A DNA stretch of 5,856 nucleotides from Deltaproteobacteria bacterium (GTDB lineage: Bacteria; Bdellovibrionota; FAC87; UBA2466): positions 1 to 5,856 of the forward strand of contig JABMMY010000103.1 in NCBI GenBank assembly GCA_013205415.1, read 5' to 3'. Positions 1 to 5,856 of this stretch are shown in pieces (positions within the stretch are counted from its first letter, which is position 1; each line of letters opens with the position of its first letter). The position numbers and the translations under genes are program-made. The notes under the pieces are model-generated. The model was not told the origin of the DNA and did not search any database. It saw nothing but the letters and a program-made list of their open reading frames with translations.

Positions 1-1
1 A

Positions 2-1003
2 ACAGGAACTGGAAAAACGGGAGCTTTCGGAATCCCTTTATTAACTAAGCTTTATTGTGAACCCACCCAACAAGCTTTAATTTTATGCCCCACCAGAGAA
101 CTAGCAGCTCAAATTCATCAGGTCTTAAGACAAATGGGAAAAGGTCTTGGGATGTCAGGTAGCTTAGTTGTGGGAGGAGAATCTTTCCGTCGGCAACAAG
201 ATGAATTAGCTAGAGGCGCAGATTATATCGTTGCGACTCCTGGTCGTTTGAATGACCACTTACAAGAGGGAACTGCTAATCTTGAAGGGGTTGGATTTTT
301 GGTTCTAGATGAAGTGGATAGAATGTTGGATATGGGATTTGCTCCTCAGATTCGAGAAATCATGAAGTACGTTTCAAAAGAACGACAAACATTGTTGTTT
401 AGTGCGACTCTTCCAAAAGAAATAGTAGGACTTGCGACTCAGCTCATGAAAAATCCTGTTCGTGTTGCTATCGATACTGAGTTAACTGCAGCGCCTCAAA
501 TTGAACAGAAAACTATTGAAACCAGTATGGATGGAAAAAACACTTTAATCCTTACTGAACTAGAACAACGAACTGGAAAGGTTTTGATTTTTGCTCGTAC
601 TCAAATCCGTACCGATCGTTTAGCAAGAATGCTTTATGATAGAGGCCATCGAGTGGTGAGATTACACGGGGGCTGTACTCAGTGGCAGCGTAAAGAATCT
701 TTAGAGCAGTTTCGACGAGGAACTCACCGAATTATGGTGGCAACCGATCTTGCAGGTCGAGGGATTGACGTTACCGATATTCAACATGTGATCAATTATG
801 ATCTTCCTGAATCTCACGAAGATTATATCCACCGTATTGGAAGAACAGGTCGATTGGGAAAAACAGGACAAGCTTTAAGTTTTGTCACTCCTATCGATGT
901 AGATAGCCAACGGATTATTACTGGAGTTAAAGCCTCTCCGAAATTTGCATTTCGCGGTGGAAGACGATTCCGAGGAACGAGAGCGCCTTCTAGACGCTAT
1001 TAG
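2..1003 (+). CDS. DEAD-box ATP-dependent RNA helicase, RhlE-like (5' end cut off)
   Basis: This is the 3' part of an ATP-dependent RNA helicase, a cytosolic enzyme that unwinds or remodels RNA duplexes, typically in ribosome assembly or RNA decay. The frame is open from base 2, giving 333 visible residues. Motifs in order (visible numbering): motif I TGTGKT (1-6), Ia PTRELAAQ (30-37), Ib TPGR, motif II DEVD (103-106), III SAT (134-136), motif V around ATDLAGRGID, and VI HRIGRTGR (277-284). Both RecA-like lobes are therefore present, but the N terminus with the Q motif lies outside the window. The internal ATG at 134 is not the start, because motifs I and Ia lie before it in the same frame. 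The protein ends in a short basic tail (GGRRFRGTRAPSRRY), a common RNA-binding feature of RhlE-type helicases. The Walker B box reads DEVD rather than DEAD; the catalytic D-E pair and the final D are kept, so activity is expected. A strong terminator follows 22 bases after the stop. The family call is secure; the RhlE subgroup is an inference. Confidence 0.95.
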   Translation, partial: TGTGKTGAFGIPLLTKLYCEPTQQALILCPTRELAAQIHQVLRQMGKGLGMSGSLVVGGESFRRQQDELARGADYIVATPGRLNDHLQEGTANLEGVGFLVLDEVDRMLDMGFAPQIREIMKYVSKERQTLLFSATLPKEIVGLATQLMKNPVRVAIDTELTAAPQIEQKTIETSMDGKNTLILTELEQRTGKVLIFARTQIRTDRLARMLYDRGHRVVRLHGGCTQWQRKESLEQFRRGTHRIMVATDLAGRGIDVTDIQHVINYDLPESHEDYIHRIGRTGRLGKTGQALSFVTPIDVDSQRIITGVKASPKFAFRGGRRFRGTRAPSRRY

Positions 1004-1025
1004 TACCTACTTTTAATAAGGTAAA

Positions 1026-1064
1026 GACTGGGATCTTTTAATAAAGGGTTCCAGTCTTTTTTTT
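1026..1064 (+). terminator. Rho-independent terminator of the helicase gene
   Basis: GACTGGGATCTTTT pairs with AAAGGGTTCCAGTC around a three-base AAT loop. This gives a stem of up to 14 pairs, three of them G-T wobbles, followed directly by eight T (1057-1064). It starts 22 bases after the helicase stop codon and separates that gene from the next + strand gene. Confidence 0.9.
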
Positions 1065-1085
1065 ATAAAATTAGGGCCATTTAGA

Positions 1086-1110
1086 CTAAGGCCTAGACAG
1101 TAGGCTCTAG
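1086..1110 (+). repeat. Hairpin-forming inverted repeat in the leader
   Basis: CTAAGGCCTA pairs with TAGGCTCTAG around the loop GACAG. Nine pairs form, one of them G-T, with one internal A-C mismatch. No T tract follows, so this is not a terminator. It sits inside the larger inverted repeat whose arms are 1071-1079 and 1179-1187. Confidence 0.6.
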
Positions 1111-1213
1111 AACGGTACCTTTTCGGTCAAAAACCTAAGTATTTCAGTTCTTTTATGCGTATTCTATTAGAGCTCAATTGGCCCTAAGCTTGCTTAACTT
1201 CATTTCGGAATGT

Positions 1214-1220
1214 GGGGAGA
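1214..1220 (+). promoter_or_regulatory. Ribosome binding site that decides the start at 1230
   Basis: The purine run GGGGAGA lies 9 bases before the ATG at 1230. A GTG at 1212 is in the same frame but overlaps this site and has no purine-rich stretch suitably placed before it, so the ATG at 1230 is preferred. Confidence 0.6.
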
Positions 1221-1229
1221 AGCATAGTT

Positions 1230-2531
1230 ATGGGACGAGGATTGTGGTTTTTAGGTTTATTTCTATTTTTAGGATCCTTACCTGTTTTTGCCTCTGGACC
1301 GGTGGATTGTTCATTTCTTTTAGGTGAGATTTTAAAGAATAGTCGGCATAACACGAAAGCTATTTCACCCTTGAGCGATCTTTCCTTAACTGAGGCGCCA
1401 TCTTTTCCATTGCTGGTAAAAAAAATTAATGACAAAGAATCTAAAGAGAAAAGATTTCAAGCGATTTCTGAATTGCTTTTAGACCAAGTTATTGCAGCGC
1501 CAGGGCATAGATTCTTAAGAAAACCGGATCAAATTGAAGGATTAGCGAAATATATTAGAGAAAATCACGGTGGGAATTTTGAACATGATAAAATTTTAAT
1601 TAATATTATCACTCACAAAGATGGAAAAATTAAATCGGTTGATCTTTGGAATGCACATCATAGGTTCTTGGCTTATCGATTAGCAGGGTATGAAAAAGTG
1701 GGTGATTTAAATTTAAATAATATCGAGATTTTGGTTGATGGAGTCCATCCCTCTGGTGAATCGTGGGTTCATTATCTTCCTGCAGCAGGAATTGATCTTA
1801 GTAAAAGGCATGATTATGGATTGGTGCCTCCGGGCGGAGACATTCGCGTAGGAACTATTTCGCTTTCGGGACGAATTTCTAATTACGAATTGGGTGCCAG
1901 AAATACCATTGGGCAGCTGATGAGTAATACGATGAGAGAATATAAGCCTAAAGTGGGCGTGTACTTCGGGACCTTTGATCCTATTCATGAAGGGCACATT
2001 AAGGTGGCCAAGATGGCGCTAGAGGCTGAAGGATTAGACGAGGTATTAATAGTTCCAAATCTCAACTCAATTGAAAAGCCTAATGCAACGCAATCTCAAC
2101 ATAGAATTCAAATGGCTGCTATTCGTATTAAAAAAGAGGAGGGTCTTAATCTTTATATTAAAAATTCAGTCGATTTGATCGACCAGTTTGGAAGAGATCC
2201 CTTTTTTGAACGAGTCGGACAAATTTATGGAACAAAAAAACTGTACCAAGTCATTGGACAGGATTCTTTTGAGAAATTAATAAGGCAAGGAGAAATTTTA
2301 CCGGATTCGAATCGTATTTATCTAGTGTCACCGAGAGAGGGTCATACTGAATCCATTACTATTCCAGAAAATTTAAAAAAGGTGGTTACCATAATAGGAG
2401 CAGATAAGGGTCTTGCTTTAAGCTCTACAGACATTCGAAATAAAATACGAACCCACACTCAAATTAAAAGAACGGAACTTGATCCTGAATTACTAGATTA
2501 TATTCAGCGCAATGGGCTTTATAAAAAGTAA
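1230..2531 (+). CDS. Exported ParB/Srx-like + NadD-like nucleotidyltransferase fusion
   Basis: This is a 433-residue protein read from the ATG at 1230. Residues 1-21 look like a Sec signal peptide: Arg at position 3, a hydrophobic core LWFLGLFLFLG, and a VFA-S cleavage site after residue 21. Residues 22-85 show no recognisable domain. Residues about 88-175 resemble a ParB/sulfiredoxin-type fold, with the signature WNAHHRFLAYRLAGY (140-154) matching the G-x-HR-x-x-A box of those families; this is a remote match by eye. Residues about 241-433 form a nucleotidyltransferase domain of NadD size and layout: GTFDPIHEGH (247-256), VPN (275-277), IGQDSFEKL (342-350) and SSTDIR (398-403), ending in an NGLY motif. 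The NadD family transfers AMP from ATP to nicotinate or nicotinamide mononucleotide in NAD synthesis. The usual PPHK substrate segment is replaced by a region around IEKPNA, so substrate use may differ. Export of such an enzyme is unusual; whether it is periplasmic, secreted or merely mispredicted cannot be decided here. The gene is monocistronic in appearance and converges on pckA. Confidence 0.85.
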   Translation: MGRGLWFLGLFLFLGSLPVFASGPVDCSFLLGEILKNSRHNTKAISPLSDLSLTEAPSFPLLVKKINDKESKEKRFQAISELLLDQVIAAPGHRFLRKPDQIEGLAKYIRENHGGNFEHDKILINIITHKDGKIKSVDLWNAHHRFLAYRLAGYEKVGDLNLNNIEILVDGVHPSGESWVHYLPAAGIDLSKRHDYGLVPPGGDIRVGTISLSGRISNYELGARNTIGQLMSNTMREYKPKVGVYFGTFDPIHEGHIKVAKMALEAEGLDEVLIVPNLNSIEKPNATQSQHRIQMAAIRIKKEEGLNLYIKNSVDLIDQFGRDPFFERVGQIYGTKKLYQVIGQDSFEKLIRQGEILPDSNRIYLVSPREGHTESITIPENLKKVVTIIGADKGLALSSTDIRNKIRTHTQIKRTELDPELLDYIQRNGLYKK

Positions 2532-2545
2532 ACAGGTTGTTTACT
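2527..2545. terminator. Shared hairpin over the convergent stop codons
   Basis: AGTAAAC and GTTTACT form a 7-bp perfect stem with the loop AGGTT. The stop codons of both convergent genes (TAA at 2529-2531 on +, TAG at 2546-2544 on -) overlap its two arms. Read on the - strand, the stem is followed by a T tract (TTTTAT), which suits termination of pckA. On the + strand only ATTTGGG follows, so termination there would be weak. The stem is AT-rich and probably modest in strength. Confidence 0.55.
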
Positions 2546-4127
2546 ATTTGGGACCCGCCTCGCAAATTTCTTTGGAGGCTCCATCTGCATATTTTTTGAA
2601 GTTCTTTTTGAAAAGTTCAGCTAAATGAGCCGAAGTTTTTTCGTAAGCAGCTCCATCTTTCCATGCATTTTTTGGAATCATGATGTTATCAGGAACTCCT
2701 GGGCATTTAGTGGGAACATGGAAGGCAAAAGTTTTGTCTTCAATAGTAGCAATATCACATAATTGGTTACTATTAATCGCATCTACAATGGCTCTAGTAT
2801 ATTTTAATGAGAATCTTTGCCCCACTCCGTAACTACCGCCTGTCCACCCTGTATTAATCAACCAAACCTTAGTATTATTATCGCGAATTTTTTTTGCTAA
2901 TAGTTCCGCATATTTTGAGGGATGCCAAACCATGAAGGCGGCGCCAAAACAGGCAGAGAAGGTAGCCTGTGGCTCGGTCACACCCATTTCAGTTCCTGCT
3001 ACCTTGGCGGTGTAACCACTTATAAAGTGATACATGGCCTGCGTGGGCGTGAGTCGGCTTACCGGCGGTAAGACACCAAAAGCATCACAGGTTAAAAAGA
3101 TAATATTTTGAGGATGCCCCCCTAAGCAGGGAATTTCTGCATTAGGAATATACTCAATCGGATAGGAGGCTCGCGTATTTTCTGTTAATTCTGCACTCTC
3201 ATAATTTACTTTTCTGTCACTTTCATCATAGATGACATTTTCTAAAACGGTTCCAAAACGAATTGAATTATAAATCTCAGGTTCCTTTTCTGCTGAAAGA
3301 CTAATGCACTTAGCATAGCAACCACCTTCGATATTAAAAATACCATCATGACTCCAGCAATGTTCGTCATCTCCTATTAACTTGCGTTTGGGGTCGGCTG
3401 AGAGAGTTGTTTTTCCTGTTCCAGATAATCCAAAGTACAGAGTGGTATCACCCTTAGTTCCAAGCGTAGCCGAGCAATGCATTGAAAGAATGTCCTGTTT
3501 CGGCATCAAGTAATTCATGACGCTAAAAACACCTTTTTTCATCTCTCCGGCATACTGGGTTCCTAAAATAACAAGCTCTTTATCTTCAAAACTTAAGTCG
3601 ATACTGGTTTTGGATGTCATATTTCGCGTGTAACGATTTGCTGGAAATTTACCCGCGTTAAAGATAACGAAATCGGGCTCGCCAAACTTTGTGAGTTGGT
3701 CTGGTGTAGGACGGATAAGCATGTTGTGCATAAAAAGGGCGTGATAGGCTCTGGAACAAATGACCCGTACTTTTAATCGGTATTTAGGATCCCAACCGGC
3801 GTAACCATCTACTACAAAAAGTTGAGGACAGGTGTTCAGATAATCAACGGCGCGTTCTCTATTGATCTTAAACACTTCGGAATCGATCTTAATATTAACA
3901 TCACCCCACCAAATATTTTTGTTACTTTCTGGGTGGTCTACAATTCGCTTGTCCTTTGGACTACGGCCCGTTTTTTCTCCAGAAGAAACGATCAAGGCCC
4001 CTGTGGAGGAGATGGCAGAACCTTTTTCATTCTTTAAAGCCTCTTCATAAAGTTTGGCAGGAGCCACATTTCGGAAAATGGTGTCGACAGATATATTATG
4101 TTTAGACAGGTCAAAGTTAGATTGCAC
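2544..4127 (-). CDS. pckA: Phosphoenolpyruvate carboxykinase (ATP)
   Basis: This cytosolic enzyme converts oxaloacetate and ATP to phosphoenolpyruvate, CO2 and ADP (EC 4.1.1.49), the entry step of gluconeogenesis from TCA-cycle intermediates. The 527-residue product is close to the 540 of E. coli PckA. Visible motifs are TGRSPKDK (53-60, substrate-binding Arg55), EMKKG (195-199) and MHCSA with His217 as metal ligands, the P-loop GLSGTGKTTLS (233-243), DDEH (253-256, metal-binding Asp), NTRASYP with Arg319, and NTGWTGGSYGVGQR near the C terminus. Every catalytic residue I can align by eye is present. The P-loop and lack of GTP-type features mark the ATP-dependent class. The start is GTG at 4127: a stop lies two codons upstream, no in-frame ATG occurs near the N terminus, and AGAGG sits 6 bases before it. 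gltX lies 83 bases upstream in the same direction, and that gap contains a promoter candidate. Confidence 0.97.
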   Translation of the reverse strand: MQSNFDLSKHNISVDTIFRNVAPAKLYEEALKNEKGSAISSTGALIVSSGEKTGRSPKDKRIVDHPESNKNIWWGDVNIKIDSEVFKINRERAVDYLNTCPQLFVVDGYAGWDPKYRLKVRVICSRAYHALFMHNMLIRPTPDQLTKFGEPDFVIFNAGKFPANRYTRNMTSKTSIDLSFEDKELVILGTQYAGEMKKGVFSVMNYLMPKQDILSMHCSATLGTKGDTTLYFGLSGTGKTTLSADPKRKLIGDDEHCWSHDGIFNIEGGCYAKCISLSAEKEPEIYNSIRFGTVLENVIYDESDRKVNYESAELTENTRASYPIEYIPNAEIPCLGGHPQNIIFLTCDAFGVLPPVSRLTPTQAMYHFISGYTAKVAGTEMGVTEPQATFSACFGAAFMVWHPSKYAELLAKKIRDNNTKVWLINTGWTGGSYGVGQRFSLKYTRAIVDAINSNQLCDIATIEDKTFAFHVPTKCPGVPDNIMIPKNAWKDGAAYEKTSAHLAELFKKNFKKYADGASKEICEAGPK

Positions 4128-4130
4128 ATT

Positions 4131-4138
4131 TCACCTCT
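4131..4138 (-). promoter_or_regulatory. Strong Shine-Dalgarno site of pckA
   Basis: AGAGGTGA on the - strand is a near-ideal match to the 16S anti-SD sequence. It serves the GTG at 4127. An out-of-frame ATG at 4129 lies two bases closer (the start reads ATGTG), so the same site could serve both. Confidence 0.75.
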
Positions 4139-4153
4139 AAAAAGATTTCTTAT

Positions 4154-4182
4154 TTTATAACACCGTCCTTAAATCCCGTCTA
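4154..4182 (-). promoter_or_regulatory. Candidate sigma70-type promoter of pckA
   Basis: On the - strand, TAGACG (4182-4177, four of six matches to TTGACA) and TATAAA (4159-4154, five of six to TATAAT) are separated by exactly 17 bases. Transcription would start near 4147, leaving a leader of about 20 bases with the Shine-Dalgarno site. This would let pckA be transcribed independently of gltX. The match is by eye only. Confidence 0.45.
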
Positions 4183-4210
4183 TTAGTGAAAAGCCAAAAT
4201 TGCTATCTTT

Positions 4211-5698
4211 TTAAGATGGGCTAGCCTCGGTGTTTTGCGCTATGGGTTCTTTTAAGGTTTTCAAATAGTCCATGGCTAGTCGCATTCTGCGTCTTACCAT
4301 CTCCTTTCCCAATACCTGAATTGTCTCAAAAAGAGGGGGAGAAACGGGTGTTCCAGAAACGGCAATTCGCATAGGCATAAAAATATCTTTAGTTTTCAAT
4401 CCATTTTGCGCTACAAAAGTTTCGATAACCGCCTTTATCTTTGGAACCGACCACTCATCTAAGGTCTCAAAGGACTCTAGAATATCGGAAAACCATTTTG
4501 CGACCACCTTTGCTGCAAATCCTTTGGGAAGGATCGAGGTGCCCTCATATTTCAAATCACCGGTAAAAAAGAAATCGGCATTAGGAATAAACTCTTCTAA
4601 GGCCTGCACGCGCTCTTTGATAAGGGGAACGATCTGTTTCAGGTATTCCTCTGTAAAAACTTGGTCACGAATCATTGCGACCCAGGCTTCGTCAGGGAGT
4701 TGCTTTAAATACTGACCATTCATCCAAAGAAGTTTTTGGAGATCAAAAACAGGTCCCCCTAGCGAAAATCTTTCCCAGGTAAAGTTTTCAATCATAGTTT
4801 CGGTGGAAAAAATTTCTTGATCCCCCCCTAAACTCCAACCCATTAGGGCTAAGAAGTTTCTTAGTGCCTTAGGTAGAATACCTTTACGACGATAGTAAAG
4901 AATACTTGTAGGATTTTTTCTCTTTGAAATTTTAGATTTATCGGTGTTTCTAAGTAAATTTAAATGGGTAAATAACGGAGCTGTCCAACCAAAAGCTTCA
5001 TAAAGCAACACATGCTTGGGGGTAGAGGACACCCATTCCTCTCCACGGATTACATGGGTTATTTTCATGGCGTTATCATCGACAACACTGGCTAAATGAT
5101 AGGTGGGATAGCCATCGGCCTTGAGCAACACCAGATCATCTAAACGTGCATTTTCAAATTCTACCTTTCCTCGAATTTGATCATTAAATGAGGTCACACC
5201 TGAAGTAGGAACCTTAAATCTGATAGTAAATTTTTCGCCTGCGGCTAGTTTTTTTTCGGCCTCTTCTAAGGAAAGAGCTCGACAATGACGGTCATACCCT
5301 GGAGGCAGTTTATTGGCTGTTTGAACCTCTCTTAATTTTTCTAATCTAGCCACGGTACAAAAACATCGATAGGCATGGTTTTTTTCAATGAGTTCTTTGG
5401 CTGCCTCTAGATAAAGAGGGAGACGTTCACTTTGTTTATAGGGCCCATACGGGCCACCGATATCGGGACCCTCATCCCACTCGATGCCAAACCACTTAAT
5501 CGCATCTAGAATCATCGCTTCGCTTTCAGGGCGATATCGATTTCTATCGGTGTCTTCAATTCTAATTATGAATTTTCCACCATGTTTTTTAGCAAATACA
5601 TAATTGAACAGGGCAATGTAAGCGGTTCCAATATGGGGATCTCCGGTAGGGCTTGGGGCAATGCGAACTCTTGGGGGGGCGGTGACAACTTGATTCAT
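4211..5698 (-). CDS. gltX: Glutamyl-tRNA synthetase
   Basis: This class I aminoacyl-tRNA synthetase charges tRNA-Glu with glutamate using ATP (EC 6.1.1.17) in the cytosol. The 495-residue product is slightly longer than E. coli GltX (471). The Rossmann catalytic domain opens with RIAPSPTGDPHIG (12-24, HIGH-type motif PHIG), followed by RIEDTDRNR (46-54). The KMSKS-type loop is KISKR (256-260). The C-terminal half is the helical anticodon-binding region, including PMRIAVSG (442-449) typical of GluRS. Cys112, Cys114 and Cys139 match three ligands of the E. coli zinc site with the same spacing, but the fourth position, Ala141, is not His. The start is ATG at 5698, about 11 residues before the conserved core, with purine-rich GAGAAAGAGA just upstream. 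A longer reading from a TTG at 5791 would add a hydrophobic stretch absent from the family. The sequence does not tell me whether it also charges tRNA-Gln. Confidence 0.97.
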   Translation of the reverse strand: MNQVVTAPPRVRIAPSPTGDPHIGTAYIALFNYVFAKKHGGKFIIRIEDTDRNRYRPESEAMILDAIKWFGIEWDEGPDIGGPYGPYKQSERLPLYLEAAKELIEKNHAYRCFCTVARLEKLREVQTANKLPPGYDRHCRALSLEEAEKKLAAGEKFTIRFKVPTSGVTSFNDQIRGKVEFENARLDDLVLLKADGYPTYHLASVVDDNAMKITHVIRGEEWVSSTPKHVLLYEAFGWTAPLFTHLNLLRNTDKSKISKRKNPTSILYYRRKGILPKALRNFLALMGWSLGGDQEIFSTETMIENFTWERFSLGGPVFDLQKLLWMNGQYLKQLPDEAWVAMIRDQVFTEEYLKQIVPLIKERVQALEEFIPNADFFFTGDLKYEGTSILPKGFAAKVVAKWFSDILESFETLDEWSVPKIKAVIETFVAQNGLKTKDIFMPMRIAVSGTPVSPPLFETIQVLGKEMVRRRMRLAMDYLKTLKEPIAQNTEASPS

Positions 5699-5856
5699 AA
5701 TCTCTTTCTCAAATGTAGATATTGAAAAAAGAAACTTACACAGCCGCGACAATGAAGTAAATGTGAAGTGAATAAGTAGGAAAAGAGGCAATCCTAAGCT
5801 GGCTTTTTTTGCTAACGCACGGTATTATTACGTATGGAAAATGAACAATCTAAAGG
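5699..5856. other. Upstream region of gltX
   Basis: These 158 bases hold the gltX leader and presumably its promoter. I see no -35/-10 pair good enough to call on the - strand, and no tRNA-like fold or clear terminator. The stretch is rich in pyrimidine tracts on the - strand. The right end may contain the start of a divergent gene. Confidence 0.4.
5834..5856 (+). CDS. Possible N terminus of a divergent gene (cut by window edge)
   Basis: An ATG at 5834 opens a frame reading MENEQSK to the window edge. No Shine-Dalgarno site precedes it; a TATTAT box at 5823-5828 lies so close that a transcript would be almost leaderless. Only seven codons are visible, so the product cannot be identified and the frame may be chance. 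Confidence 0.2.

Larger units (their letters stand above)
1065..1229 (+). other. Non-coding leader region with nested inverted repeats
   Basis: No gene is visible in these 165 bases. An outer perfect 9-bp inverted repeat, TTAGGGCCA (1071-1079) and TGGCCCTAA (1179-1187), brackets about 100 bases. Inside it lies a hairpin at 1086-1110. A short near-palindrome, TAAGCTTGCTTA (1185-1196), overlaps the distal outer arm. I found no convincing -35/-10 pair; TATTCT at 1160-1165 could be a -10 but has no matching -35. The region must hold the promoter and 5' UTR of the exported protein gene unless transcription reads through the terminator. The function of the repeats is unknown. Confidence 0.5.

Noticed and set aside
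1212..1229. GTG at 1212 as the start of the exported protein
   Set aside because: It overlaps the best ribosome binding site and would only add six residues before the signal peptide; ATG at 1230 is better placed.
1184..1435. Minus-strand open frame of 83 codons
   Set aside because: It runs antisense to the signal-peptide region of the + gene and its leader, has no recognisable domain, and is low in complexity.
1713..1997. Minus-strand open frame of 94 codons
   Set aside because: It lies wholly antisense within the NadD-like fusion gene, whose frame carries conserved motifs there; no homology is recognisable.
3822..4050. Two overlapping + strand open frames opposite the start of pckA
   Set aside because: They are antisense shadows of a strongly conserved coding region.
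4203..4217. Short ATCTT/AAGAT inverted repeat at the gltX stop, as a gltX terminator
   Set aside because: The stem has only five AT-rich pairs and no adjacent T tract on the - strand, so it is too weak to call.
4524..4715. Plus-strand open frame of 63 codons inside gltX
   Set aside because: It is antisense to the conserved GluRS C-terminal domain, with no start signal or recognisable domain.
5699..5791. A 31-residue N-terminal extension of gltX from a TTG at 5791
   Set aside because: GluRS proteins begin close to the R-x-APSPTG motif. The extension is hydrophobic, starts at a poor codon, and a good ATG with an upstream purine-rich site exists at 5698.
5791..5815. T7 tract after AAGCTGGC as a + strand terminator
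   Set aside because: The only possible stem has a two-base loop and four pairs, and no + strand gene ends nearby.

Overview
The window is about 5.9 kb of compact, AT-leaning bacterial chromosome with four protein genes, three of them complete. The signal peptide on one product and the housekeeping gene set indicate a bacterium, probably Gram-negative. A lower-GC member of the Bdellovibrio-like bacteria would fit the gene types and composition, but that is a guess from memory of similar proteins. No mobile element, CRISPR array, rRNA or tRNA is visible.

Layout, left to right. (1) Bases 2-1003, + strand: the 3' part of a DEAD-box RNA helicase of RhlE type, cut by the left edge inside motif I and carrying DEVD instead of DEAD. 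It ends in a strong intrinsic terminator (1026-1064). (2) Bases 1065-1229: a non-coding stretch with a nested inverted-repeat architecture, ahead of (3) bases 1230-2531, + strand: an unusual exported protein. It has a signal peptide, a ParB/sulfiredoxin-like domain and a C-terminal NadD-like (NMN/NaMN adenylyltransferase) domain with intact GTFDPIH..GH and SSTDIR motifs. (4) Bases 2544-4127, - strand: ATP-type phosphoenolpyruvate carboxykinase (pckA), starting at GTG. It converges on gene 3, with a hairpin spanning both stop codons. (5) Bases 4211-5698, - strand: glutamyl-tRNA synthetase (gltX), upstream of pckA and in the same direction. (6) Bases 5699-5856: the gltX leader and possibly the first codons of a divergent gene.

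The helicase, pckA (gluconeogenesis) and gltX (translation) are housekeeping genes with canonical motifs. pckA and gltX are separated by 83 bases that hold a plausible sigma70-type promoter for pckA, so they need not form an obligate operon. The most unusual item is the exported NadD-like fusion: NadD normally works in the cytosol on ATP, so placing its catalytic domain behind a signal peptide and joining it to a ParB/Srx-like module is unexpected. The possibly structured leader in front of that gene is the second most interesting feature.
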